DNA from: Coprobacter fastidiosus
GTDB taxonomy: Bacteria > Bacteroidota > Bacteroidia > Bacteroidales > Coprobacteraceae
Assembly: GCF_030296935.1 (NCBI RefSeq)
Contig: NZ_AP028032.1
Span: 1,054,001-1,118,000 of the forward strand
Length of the DNA stretch: 64,000 nucleotides
Reading direction: 5' to 3'
Of the stretch, positions 37,988 through 46,272 are shown in pieces (position 1 is the first letter of the stretch; the number at the start of each line of letters is the position of its first letter). Position numbers and translations under genes: made by a program. Below the pieces are notes generated by a model. It was given only the letters and a program-made list of their open reading frames with translations, did no database searches and had not been told where the DNA came from.

Positions 37988-38485
37988 TTATTGACCTATC
38001 AATTCCGTCAACTTCTCAGGACTAAAGTTTTTGGCTATAATTACCCCGTTTTGATCCAATAGATAATTTCCAAAACCTTTTTTAAGACGGAAAGCCTTAT
38101 AAACATCTGAAGACTCCCCTTCCTTGTCATAGAATTGCGTATTTCTATCCAACTCGTCTAATTTGACGGTTTCTTCAAAAATGACTCTGCTCGGGTCATA
38201 CGAAACCGAAACAAACGAAAGATTCTGATGATTCAATTTTTCGATCTCCTGACGCATTCTTACATTTGAAATGCGCGACGAAGCATCATAGCTAGCCCAA
38301 AAATTAAGCACAACATATTTGCCCTTCAGATCTCTCAAATCGAAAGTCCCGGCGGTGGAATCAGTCATTTGAAAGTTCGGAGCTTTTTCTCCGACAAACA
38401 ATCCGGTTTTAGGAAACCGATTATTACTAGCTGAAAACATCAAAAACAATACAAATAACGCAAAGATTGACTTTACTTTCTTCAT
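37988..38485 (-). CDS. Thioredoxin-fold (TlpA/AhpC-TSA-like) protein lacking redox cysteines
   Basis: The 165-residue protein has an N-terminal hydrophobic segment (about 6-19) for export or anchoring. The fold is clear: VGEKAPNFQMTDSTAGTFDLRDLKGKYVVLNFWAS, then a strand LSFVSVSYDPSR and a C-terminal YLLDQNGVIIAKNFSPEKL. Where TlpA-type proteins have WCxxC, this one has Y66-D67-A-S-S70, so both cysteines are absent and disulfide exchange is impossible. It likely acts as a chaperone-like or binding variant. I recall similar cysteine-less homologues in other Bacteroidales, so this looks like a conserved variant rather than a decayed gene. It is monocistronic, with its own promoter at 38621-38653. 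Confidence 0.75.
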   Translation of the reverse strand: MKKVKSIFALFVLFLMFSASNNRFPKTGLFVGEKAPNFQMTDSTAGTFDLRDLKGKYVVLNFWASYDASSRISNVRMRQEIEKLNHQNLSFVSVSYDPSRVIFEETVKLDELDRNTQFYDKEGESSDVYKAFRLKKGFGNYLLDQNGVIIAKNFSPEKLTELIGQ

Positions 38486-38811
38486 ACTGAAGTTTTATAA
38501 TTCATACTAAACCTGCAGTTGCGACATCTCGTCAGAATTCTGCAAGCCCCACTGATTTTCAGCGGTAAATCTACTATCTCGAAAACGCCTTTTCTTCGAC
38601 AGAGATTTAGAAAACGAGTGCAAAGATGCATTTTTTCTGAAAAACAGCCCAAAAATATTTATATTTTTTAACGATACAACCTAAACAAAATAGTATTATA
38701 ACATTGTTTTATTTTCTTCATTACTGAAATATGCATATCTTTTTAAGCTACAAAAAATACATAACAGTATTTTAATTATCTTTGCAGCCCATATTTATAA
38801 GATACAATTTT
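38486..38811. promoter_or_regulatory. Divergent promoter region of the thioredoxin-like gene and serB
   Basis: No gene is seen in this 326-nt stretch. For the minus gene, TTTG (38650-38653) and CATCTTTG (38621-38628, one mismatch to TAnnTTTG) are 21 nt apart and give a leader of about 130 nt. That leader contains a foldable segment (38569-38612, 7-bp outer stem). For serB, TATCTTTG at 38777-38784 is a perfect -7 box with no clear -33 element. It excludes the upstream TTG at 38782 as a start. Confidence 0.6.
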
Positions 38812-40041
38812 ATGAGCCAAAAGACCGAAATCATATTGATCAATATCTCCGGAGGTGATAAACCGGGAGTAACATCAGCTCTAACACGAATATTAGCACG
38901 TTATAACGCTACGATTCTCGACATCGGACAAGCAGACATTCACCACACCTTATCCTTGGGTATTCTCTTTAAAACGACTGATGATAATTCAGGAGAAATA
39001 ATGAAAGATCTGTTATTCAAGGCTTATGAATTAGAAATAAATATCAAATTTTCTCCGATTAGTGAAAGTGAATATAACAGTTGGGTAAGCCTCCAAGGAA
39101 AAAACCGATATATCATCACGATCCTAAGCCGACAAATTACTGCCCGACAAATCGGAGAAGTGACTCGTGTCGTCGCAGAACAGGGATTAAACATCGATGC
39201 CATTCAACGGCTTACCGGAAGAATTCCTCTGGACGAATCGGCCCGTAAGCCAAAATCATGTATAGAACTTTCGGTCAGAGGAACTCCGAGAGATAAATCT
39301 TCAATGCAATCGAATTTTATGCAATTATCTTCGGAATTAGGTATGGACATATCTTTTCAACAAGACGATATGTTTCGCCGTTGCCGCCGCCTTATATGTT
39401 TTGATATGGATTCTACTCTCATCGAAACAGAAGTAATCGACGAATTGGCAATACGTGCCGGAGTCGGTGATGAAGTAAAAGCAATTACCGAATCTGCCAT
39501 GCGTGGAGAAATCGATTTTTCCGAAAGTTTTGAACGAAGAGTGGCTTTATTAAAGGGACTCGATGTTTCTGTAATGGAAGATATTGCTCAAAATCTTCCT
39601 ATAACGGAAGGCGTAGATCGTATGATGCAGGTTCTTAAAACAGCAGGATTCAAAATTGCGATCCTTTCGGGAGGATTCACCTATTTCGGAAATTACCTGA
39701 AAAAGAAATACGGAATAGATTATGTGTATGCAAACGAATTGGAAATAGAGAACGGTAAGTTAACAGGAAAACACATCGGCGATATTGTTGACGGAAAACG
39801 TAAAGCTGAACTATTACGTCTCATCGCACAAGTAGAAAACGTGGATATTGCTCAGACCATCGCTGTCGGTGACGGTGCCAATGACCTGCCCATGCTCAAT
39901 ATAGCTGGCTTGGGAATAGCTTATCATGCCAAACCGAAAGTAAAAGAAAACGCTTCCCAGTCTATCTCAACAATAGGTCTCGATGGTGTACTTTATTTCT
40001 TAGGTTTCAAAGATTCCTATATCGGAGACAATAAGATATAA
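38812..40041 (+). CDS. serB: Phosphoserine phosphatase with N-terminal ACT domains
   Basis: I start at the ATG at 38812 (MSQKTEIILIN), not the upstream TTG that lies in the promoter. This gives 409 residues. Two ACT-like regulatory regions occupy about 1-175 (INISGGDKPGVTSALTRIL; IITILSRQITARQIGEVTRV). The HAD phosphatase follows: DMDSTLIETEVIDELA (motif I with nucleophilic Asp), AILSGGFTYF (motif II), KRKAELL and AVGDGANDLPML (motif III). It performs the last step of serine biosynthesis in the cytoplasm. The ACT pair suggests amino-acid feedback. The long two-ACT form is typical of several bacterial SerB proteins. Confidence 0.93.
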   Translation: MSQKTEIILINISGGDKPGVTSALTRILARYNATILDIGQADIHHTLSLGILFKTTDDNSGEIMKDLLFKAYELEINIKFSPISESEYNSWVSLQGKNRYIITILSRQITARQIGEVTRVVAEQGLNIDAIQRLTGRIPLDESARKPKSCIELSVRGTPRDKSSMQSNFMQLSSELGMDISFQQDDMFRRCRRLICFDMDSTLIETEVIDELAIRAGVGDEVKAITESAMRGEIDFSESFERRVALLKGLDVSVMEDIAQNLPITEGVDRMMQVLKTAGFKIAILSGGFTYFGNYLKKKYGIDYVYANELEIENGKLTGKHIGDIVDGKRKAELLRLIAQVENVDIAQTIAVGDGANDLPMLNIAGLGIAYHAKPKVKENASQSISTIGLDGVLYFLGFKDSYIGDNKI

Positions 40042-40061
40042 ATCAAAAAACTCAAATCCAA

Positions 40062-40098
40062 GATATAGATTTTCAGAAATACTCTGAAAATCTATATC
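40062..40098. terminator. Perfect 16-bp hairpin downstream of serB
   Basis: Arms 40062-40077 and 40083-40098 pair perfectly over 16 bp with a 5-nt loop. On the plus strand no T-tract follows; on the minus strand a T-rich stretch does. It may stabilise or end the serB transcript. The rest of the gap to 40213 shows nothing else. Confidence 0.6.
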
Positions 40099-40212
40099 CA
40101 AACAGATAATTCTACCCCAAAGTATATTTTTTTAGGTATTTTACTCGTTTACTGCCAATACAATAATTCATAAAGGTTCTGCTACTTATTGCTTTTTATT
40201 AAAAAATAGCTT

Positions 40213-40242
40213 TTTGTATTAACGAAAAATCATTTATATTTG
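40213..40242 (+). promoter_or_regulatory. Promoter of the sialic acid operon
   Basis: TTTG at 40213-40216 and TATATTTG at 40235-40242, 18 nt apart, form a nearly ideal Bacteroidetes promoter. Transcription would start about 40249, 30 nt before the transporter ATG. I saw no clear operator beside it. Confidence 0.72.
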
Positions 40243-40280
40243 TCTCATTATTTATAATACTTGAAAAAACAGTAATACTT

Positions 40281-41519
40281 ATGAAAAACAACAATTGGTA
40301 TCCCTGGGTGGTAGTCGGTTTGCTATGGGTCGTTGCCCTACTCAATTATATGGATCGTCAAATGCTCTCCACCATGCAAGAAGCAATGAAAATCGACATT
40401 TCTGAGCTAAACAAAGCCGAAGCTTTCGGTGCTTTAATGGCCGTTTTTTTATGGATTTACGGCTTTATGAGCCCCATTTCGGGGATGATCGCCGATCGTC
40501 TGAACAGAAAATGGCTGATAGTCGGAAGCTTGTTTGTCTGGTCAACAGTCACCTATCTAATGGGATATGCAGACAGTTTTCAGGAGCTATATTGGTTAAG
40601 AGCTTTAATGGGAATAAGCGAGGCTCTTTACATTCCATCAGCGTTATCGCTTATCGCAGACTGGCATCAAGGAAAATCCAGATCATTGGCCATAGGCATA
40701 CACATGACGGGATTATATGTAGGACAGGCAGTCGGTGGTTTCGGAGCTACAATCGCAGCGACATTTTCATGGCATTCCACTTTTCATTGGTTCGGAATCA
40801 TAGGTATCGCCTACTCTCTGATTCTCATGTTCGCATTAAGAGAAAATCCGGCTCATAATATTAAAAAGACAAATATCCCAATTAATAATACAGAAAAGAA
40901 AATCTCTTTGTTTAGCGGATTATCTGTTCTTTTCTCAACATGGGCTTTTTGGATCATTCTTTTCTATTTTGCCGCACCCAGTCTTCCCGGATGGGCAACA
41001 AAAAACTGGTTACCCACATTATTTTCCGAGACACTGAATATTCCCATGTCCGAAGCCGGTCCTATATCTACGATTACCATTGCCGTCTCTTCATTTATAG
41101 GAGTTATTGTCGGTGGTATTTTATCGGATCGTTGGGTACAGAAAAACATTCGCGGAAGGGTTTACACAGGAGCTATCGGTTTAGGGATGACAATTCCGGC
41201 TCTAATGTTACTCGGCTTTGGAGAAAGTTTTATGGCTGTTGTCGGTGCAGGGTTACTTTTCGGAATAGGGTTCGGTATTTTCGATGCCAATAATATGCCT
41301 ATCTTATGTCAATTTATATCCGCAAAATATCGCGGAACTGCCTACGGTATCATGAATATGACCGGTGTATTTGCCGGTGCAGCCGTAACAGAACAATTAG
41401 GCAAATGGACCGATGGAGGGAATTTAGGCATAGGTTTTGCCTTACTCAGTATCGTCGTTCTTGCAGCATTGCTCTTGCAAGTTTATTTTCTTCGTCCCAA
41501 GACAGATAATATGGAATAA
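40281..41519 (+). CDS. nanT: MFS transporter, probable sialic acid permease
   Basis: The 412-residue inner-membrane protein has about 12 membrane segments and anion:cation symporter-type MFS motifs: LLNYMDRQMLSTM in helix 1, GMIADRLNRKWLI (motif A loop), RALMGISEALYIPSALSLIADWH and GGILSDRWVQKNIRGRVYTG. It is immediately followed by N-acetylneuraminate lyase and epimerase genes, the gene order of known Bacteroidetes nan loci where an MFS NanT imports sialic acid. Substrate assignment rests on this context. Members of the same family also carry hexuronates, so that is the main alternative. Confidence 0.82.
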   Translation: MKNNNWYPWVVVGLLWVVALLNYMDRQMLSTMQEAMKIDISELNKAEAFGALMAVFLWIYGFMSPISGMIADRLNRKWLIVGSLFVWSTVTYLMGYADSFQELYWLRALMGISEALYIPSALSLIADWHQGKSRSLAIGIHMTGLYVGQAVGGFGATIAATFSWHSTFHWFGIIGIAYSLILMFALRENPAHNIKKTNIPINNTEKKISLFSGLSVLFSTWAFWIILFYFAAPSLPGWATKNWLPTLFSETLNIPMSEAGPISTITIAVSSFIGVIVGGILSDRWVQKNIRGRVYTGAIGLGMTIPALMLLGFGESFMAVVGAGLLFGIGFGIFDANNMPILCQFISAKYRGTAYGIMNMTGVFAGAAVTEQLGKWTDGGNLGIGFALLSIVVLAALLLQVYFLRPKTDNME

Positions 41520-41543
41520 ATCATACATTAAAACATAACTACT

Positions 41544-42461
41544 ATGGAAAAAATTAAAGGTCTTATAGATGCTCCGTTTACTCCATTCTATGAAAATGGA
41601 GAGGTAAACTACGAACCGATCGATGCATATGCAAAAATGCTCAAAAAAAACGGATTACAGGGTGTATTCATCAACGGTTCCTCAGGAGAAGGCTATATGC
41701 TGACGGAAGATGAACGAATGAAACTGGCCGAACATTGGATGGCCGCAGCTCCAGACGGGTTTAAAGTCATAGTTCATGTAGGCAGTTGCTGTGTAAAATC
41801 AAGTCGAATTTTGGCTGAACATGCACAAAAAATAGGCGCATGGGGTATTGGAGCGATGGCTCCTCCTTTCCCTAAAATCGGACGTATCGAAGAATTGGTG
41901 AAATATATCGAAGAGATCGCAATAGGAGCTCCGAATTTGCCATTCTACTATTACCATATTCCGGCCTTTAACGGAGCTTTTCTACCTATGGTAAAATTAT
42001 TGGAGGCTGTTGACGGGCGGATTCTTAATTTTGCCGGTATCAAATATACATTCGAAAGCATGTATGAATATAATCAATGCCGGCTTTACAAAAGAGGAAA
42101 ATATGATATGCTACACGGACAAGACGAAACGATATTGCCTTGCTTGGCTATGGGAGGTGCACGTGGAGGCATCGGCGGAACAACGAATTATAACGGTCGA
42201 GAACTAGTTGGAATCATTGATGCTTGGGAAAAAGGAGATCTCGAGTTGGCACGCGAACGCCAGAACTTCTCTCAAGAAGTAATAAATGTCATATGCCACT
42301 ATCGGGGCAATATTGTAGGCGGAAAACGCATTATGAAACTTATCGGTCTGGATTTAGGCAAAAACCGAACGCCTTTTCAAAATATGACTGAAGAAGAAGA
42401 AATTCAAATGAAAGCCGAGCTTGAAGCTATCAACTTTTTTGATCGTTGCAACAAACTTTAG
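41544..42461 (+). CDS. nanA: N-acetylneuraminate lyase
   Basis: The 305-residue protein is a class I aldolase of the DHDPS/NAL family. Visible residues are FINGSSGEGYML (42-53, binds the pyruvate carboxylate), Tyr137 in FYYYHIP and the Schiff-base Lys167 in FAGIKYTF. The GIKYT context fits sialic acid lyase rather than dihydrodipicolinate synthase. It cleaves N-acetylneuraminate to pyruvate and N-acetylmannosamine in the cytoplasm. It starts 24 nt after the transporter and ends 6 nt before the epimerase. Bacteroides literature also calls it nanL. Confidence 0.92.
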   Translation: MEKIKGLIDAPFTPFYENGEVNYEPIDAYAKMLKKNGLQGVFINGSSGEGYMLTEDERMKLAEHWMAAAPDGFKVIVHVGSCCVKSSRILAEHAQKIGAWGIGAMAPPFPKIGRIEELVKYIEEIAIGAPNLPFYYYHIPAFNGAFLPMVKLLEAVDGRILNFAGIKYTFESMYEYNQCRLYKRGKYDMLHGQDETILPCLAMGGARGGIGGTTNYNGRELVGIIDAWEKGDLELARERQNFSQEVINVICHYRGNIVGGKRIMKLIGLDLGKNRTPFQNMTEEEEIQMKAELEAINFFDRCNKL

Positions 42462-42467
42462 ACAAAG

Positions 42468-43643
42468 ATGGATATAACAAAATATTTAGATACATGGGCT
42501 GCTGCTTATCGAAATGATCTCATAGAGAACATAATGCCCTTTTGGATGAAATTCGGTCTCGATCGTAAACATGGCGGAATATATACCTGTCTCGACCGAG
42601 ACGGCAAATTAATGGACTCCACAAAATCGGTATGGTTTCAGGGGCGTTTCGGTTTTATCGCATCTTATGCCTACAATCACATAGAAAAAAAACAAGAATG
42701 GCTGGCTGCGTCCAAAAGTTGCATCGATTTCATAGAGACTCATTGTACCGATATTGACGGACATCTGTTTTTCGAAGTAACAGAAGAGGGAATACCTTTA
42801 CGAAAAAGACGTTATGTTTTTTCTGAATGTTTTGCCGCTATCGCAATGTCGGAATATGCCATAGCCTCTGGAGACAAAAGCTATGCAACAAAGGCATTGG
42901 AGATGTTTAAGAGGATTCTCAAGTTTCTCTCTACACCCGGTTTTTTAGAACCGAAATATTTACCGACACTGCAATCTCGTGGACATTCGATCACAATGAT
43001 CCTCATCAACACGGCATCTCGAATACGGGAAGTAATTGAAGATCCTGTACTCGACCGACAAATAAATGAATCTCTGACCTCTATACGTCAATATTTCATG
43101 CATCCCGAATTTAAAGCTTTACTCGAAATGGTCGGTCCTAAGGGAGAACTGATAGATACTTGCAACGGTCGAACCATTAATCCGGGACATTGCATTGAGA
43201 CTTCATGGTTTATTATGGAAGAAGCCCGACACAGGAACTGGGATAAAGACTTAGTACAATTGGCTCTACAAATTCTCGACTGGTCTTGGGAATGGGGCTG
43301 GGATAAAGAATACGGCGGCATTATCAACTTTCGTGACTGCAAAAATTTTCCACCTCAAGACTATTCTCAAGATATGAAATTCTGGTGGCCGCAAACAGAA
43401 GCCATCATCGCTACACTATATGCATATCGAGCTACACATGATGAAAAATATCTTATCATGCATAAACAGATCAGCGATTGGACTTATTCTCATTTTCCGG
43501 ATAAAAAATTCGGGGAATGGTATGGCTATTTGCATCGTGACGGAACAGTAGCCCAACCCGCCAAAGGGAACTTATTCAAAGGGCCTTTTCATATTCCGAG
43601 AATGATGATATGCAGCTATATGCTTTGTAAAGAAATGATTTGA
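42468..43643 (+). CDS. nanE: N-acylglucosamine 2-epimerase (AGE family)
   Basis: The 391-residue protein is an (alpha/alpha)6-barrel epimerase of the renin-binding-protein type. Key features are GGIYTCLDRDGKLMDSTKSVWFQGR (36-60), RYVFSECFAAIAMSEYA, the catalytic-type His241 in NPGHCIETSW and His375 in KGPFHIPRMM. It converts N-acetylmannosamine to N-acetylglucosamine, the step after the lyase whose gene is 6 nt upstream. This is the AGE-type epimerase found in Bacteroidetes nan operons, unrelated to the small NanE of Escherichia coli. A 122-nt gap follows, with no gene in it. Confidence 0.9.
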   Translation: MDITKYLDTWAAAYRNDLIENIMPFWMKFGLDRKHGGIYTCLDRDGKLMDSTKSVWFQGRFGFIASYAYNHIEKKQEWLAASKSCIDFIETHCTDIDGHLFFEVTEEGIPLRKRRYVFSECFAAIAMSEYAIASGDKSYATKALEMFKRILKFLSTPGFLEPKYLPTLQSRGHSITMILINTASRIREVIEDPVLDRQINESLTSIRQYFMHPEFKALLEMVGPKGELIDTCNGRTINPGHCIETSWFIMEEARHRNWDKDLVQLALQILDWSWEWGWDKEYGGIINFRDCKNFPPQDYSQDMKFWWPQTEAIIATLYAYRATHDEKYLIMHKQISDWTYSHFPDKKFGEWYGYLHRDGTVAQPAKGNLFKGPFHIPRMMICSYMLCKEMI

Positions 43644-43765
43644 AAATAACATGGGGACTCATTTATAAAACAATTTGCACACCAAGAGCAAAACAACGAG
43701 TTTACTCAGTTAGTTATGCCAAGGCACAATATTTATTCTGAACGATAGTTTAAAATAATAAATAA

Positions 43766-45070
43766 ATGACAAAAAGAATCGTCTTTTTTTTCTATATGTC
43801 TTTATTCTTCCTGCCAAGTTTTGCCGGAGAAGAGTCATATACATACTCTGAAATAAAAAAAGAGCCTAAATCCCCCAAAACCGATTACAAAATCATATAT
43901 GATTCAGAATGCAATATCCCAGTATCCTCTTTTCAAGCAGAGATTTTGGAATTTCCGGTCAGACTCGATTACGTTTACCGGATAAAAGGATTTCCTGACA
44001 AAGAAAAAGATTTTACAAAAGGCATTTCTGCCTGTTTTGCCGGTATTTTCAACGGACATAGTACACTGATGATAGGAGGAGGATGCAATTTTCCCGATAT
44101 TTCGGCGGCAGACGGAGGATCTAAAAAATATTACCGAAGTATATATGCCGCCGAAGTTACCGAAGACTCGCTTTTCACATGGGAAAAAATCGGAGAATTT
44201 CCTCAAGATGTTGCCTATGGTGTTACCATATCTACACCCGACGGTATTCTTTGTATTGGAGGCATGAATGCAAAAAAAAGGCTGAATACAGTATATAGAA
44301 TTACACTAAAAAACAAAAAAGCTGTATTGGAAACTTTACCGGCCTTACCTTGTACTTTAGACAACATGACAGGTTCATTGCTCGGCAACGTAGTGTATGT
44401 AGCCGGAGGTAATAAAAACGGTATCCCTTGTAACGATCTTTATTGTTTAGATTTAGACAGTCTTTCAAAAGGCTGGCAAAAATTACAGGACTTCCCGAGA
44501 TCTCCACGCATACAAGCCGTCAGTGTAGCACAAATCGGCCCACACGGAGAACAAATATTTTGTTTATGGGGAGGCTTCTCTACTTCTGACGGAAATCGAC
44601 AGGCAACTTTATCGACAGACGGTTATGCTTATTCTCCAAGTACAAAAAAATGGGTTTCATTACCCGATCCTACAAACAACGAAGGAGAGACAGTTTCTTT
44701 AGGAGGTGGTAGCATCATTGCCTTATCCGACAGCTTGATATTATGTACAGGAGGAGTAAACAAAGATATATTTTTACAAGCCCTTAAACACAATGCTCCC
44801 GACTACCTGTTACATCCCATAGAATGGTATCGTTTCAATAATCGTTTACTGGTATATAACTCTCGTCAAAAAAGATGGAAAGAAATTGCAAAAGTATCTG
44901 AGACTGCCAGAGCCGGAGCATCTCTCATTTTCGACGGCTATGGTTATTTACTTATCAACGGGGAACTAAAACCCGGCATTCGTACTCCGGATATAACAAG
45001 AATTCTGCTAAAAACAGAAACAAATTCAAAACCAATAAACCGAATTATCCCTAATAAAAATGAATATTAA
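43766..45070 (+). CDS. Kelch-repeat mutarotase, NanM-like (cyclically permuted family)
   Basis: The 434-residue protein has a signal peptide (1-20). Kelch-type propeller blades are visible: STLMIGGGCNFPD, GILCIGGMNAKKRLNTVYRI, NVVYVAGGNKNGIPCNDLYCLD, EQIFCLWGGFSTSDG, ILCTGGVNKD. These resemble N-acetylneuraminate epimerase (NanM), which speeds alpha to beta anomer conversion in the periplasm, in the cyclically permuted form common in Bacteroidetes. Position directly after the lyase and epimerase genes supports a role with sialic acid. Its last 11 nt overlap the next gene, so the two are translated together. Confidence 0.82.
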   Translation: MTKRIVFFFYMSLFFLPSFAGEESYTYSEIKKEPKSPKTDYKIIYDSECNIPVSSFQAEILEFPVRLDYVYRIKGFPDKEKDFTKGISACFAGIFNGHSTLMIGGGCNFPDISAADGGSKKYYRSIYAAEVTEDSLFTWEKIGEFPQDVAYGVTISTPDGILCIGGMNAKKRLNTVYRITLKNKKAVLETLPALPCTLDNMTGSLLGNVVYVAGGNKNGIPCNDLYCLDLDSLSKGWQKLQDFPRSPRIQAVSVAQIGPHGEQIFCLWGGFSTSDGNRQATLSTDGYAYSPSTKKWVSLPDPTNNEGETVSLGGGSIIALSDSLILCTGGVNKDIFLQALKHNAPDYLLHPIEWYRFNNRLLVYNSRQKRWKEIAKVSETARAGASLIFDGYGYLLINGELKPGIRTPDITRILLKTETNSKPINRIIPNKNEY

Positions 45071-45851
45071 AAATAAAGGAACTGATCTTTTAGTATCTTC
45101 ATTTGGAGATGTATTAAATAAAAAATATGATCTGGTCATATTGCCATGGGGAGCTACCGAACCGCATAATTTGCATTTACCGTATTTAACCGACTGTATT
45201 TTATCGCATAGTATCGCTGTCGATGCAGCAAAAATCGCAAAAGATCATTTCGGCGTAAACAGTATGGTTATGCCTCCGATTACTTTGGGTGCTCAAAACC
45301 CGGGTCAGCGGGAATTAAGTTTCTGCATACATGCCCGTTATGAGACTCAAAAAGCAATTCTGACAGATATTGTCTCGTCTCTCCACATACAAAGGATCAA
45401 TAAGTTAGTCATCATTAACGGTCATGGTGGAAATTGCTTTAAAAATATGATCCGAGATCTGTCGATAGATTATCCGGATTTTTTAATTGCCACAAGTGAA
45501 TGGTATACAGTACTCCCTGCAAAACAATATTTCGACACTCCGGGAGATCATGCAGATGAAGTAGAAACTTCGGTCATGATGCATTATTATCCGGAATTAG
45601 TCAATCTCAAAAACGCCGGTAAAGGGAAATATAAATCATTCGCTTTAGAATCTCTAAGAGAAAAAGTTGCTTGGATACCTCGCAATTGGCAAAAAGTATC
45701 TGAAGATACCGGTATCGGCGATCCGGCTCTCTCCACAGCAGAAAAAGGGAAATGCTTTGCCAATGTCATAGCCGATAAATATGCCCAGTTATTTGCCGAG
45801 CTCAGTCGAATAGAAGAAACAGGAATTTATGAAAAAGAAAACGATAAATAA
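45060..45851 (+). CDS. Creatininase-family metallo-amidohydrolase in the sialic acid operon
   Basis: The 263-residue cytoplasmic protein shows the creatininase metal-site pattern: LPWGATEPHNLHLPYLTD with Glu34, His39 and Asp45, NGHGGN with His123, and GDHADEVETS with Glu170. The family opens cyclic amides (creatinine) or hydrolyses formamide-type bonds and includes several pathway-specific amidohydrolases. It overlaps the NanM-like gene by 11 nt and precedes a strong terminator, so it is a true member of the nan operon. No creatinine pathway is nearby. A role on a sialic acid derivative, such as a lactam, is inference. Confidence 0.8.
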   Translation: MNIKNKGTDLLVSSFGDVLNKKYDLVILPWGATEPHNLHLPYLTDCILSHSIAVDAAKIAKDHFGVNSMVMPPITLGAQNPGQRELSFCIHARYETQKAILTDIVSSLHIQRINKLVIINGHGGNCFKNMIRDLSIDYPDFLIATSEWYTVLPAKQYFDTPGDHADEVETSVMMHYYPELVNLKNAGKGKYKSFALESLREKVAWIPRNWQKVSEDTGIGDPALSTAEKGKCFANVIADKYAQLFAELSRIEETGIYEKENDK

Positions 45852-45907
45852 TAATAACCGATAAGATATACATAAGATAAATAGGCAAAACAAAATATAG
45901 TATTTAC

Positions 45908-45950
45908 AAGCCGGCCTGAATTTTGCTTGAACAAAGTTTAAGCCGGCTCT
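45908..45950 (+). terminator. Terminator of the sialic acid operon
   Basis: AGCCGGC at 45909-45915 pairs with GCCGGCT at 45942-45948, and an inner stem (AATTTTG with CAAAGTT around CTTGAA) stacks inside. A CTTAT tract follows. It lies 57 nt after the creatininase stop. Confidence 0.72.
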
Positions 45951-45951
45951 T

Positions 45952-46272
45952 ATAACCGACAAAAATTAATACTCGATAAATAATAAATCTCCTATCCCTG
46001 AAAACAGAAATACAGTTTTTGAATCTATCTCTTCTATCGATACCGATCTGTCCCAACAAAAAACAAGATCGGAAATAAAGCAAAAGAAAATATTTCATAA
46101 AACAAAGAACAAGCAAAAAAGTAATTTTGTTAAACGGATAACTGTTCTTTTGCTATTTAAGCATATCAATTAAAAAAAGTATATAGTATCTCAAAATCAT
46201 TTTATCCATAAAGATTTGTTCTAAAAAAATCTGTACATTTGACTGATTATTCTTTTTGACTGAAAACTGTAT
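45952..46272 (+). promoter_or_regulatory. Gene-free AT-rich region with the patatin gene promoter
   Basis: No gene is seen. Near its end TACATTTG (46234-46241) is a perfect TAnnTTTG box with TTTG at 46215-46218 somewhat close (15 nt). Transcription would start about 25 nt before the ATG at 46273. Nothing else was recognised in this stretch. Confidence 0.5.

Noticed and set aside
38782-38811. TTG start for serB
   Set aside because: It lies inside the TATCTTTG -7 box; the ATG at 38812 begins the conserved ACT domain.
40451-41293. Two plus-strand frames of 135 and 117 residues
   Set aside because: They overlap the sialic acid transporter in another frame and have no domain-like sequence.
45909-45948. 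Two GCCGGC copies as a possible repeat or recombination site
   Set aside because: They are the two arms of the nan operon terminator.
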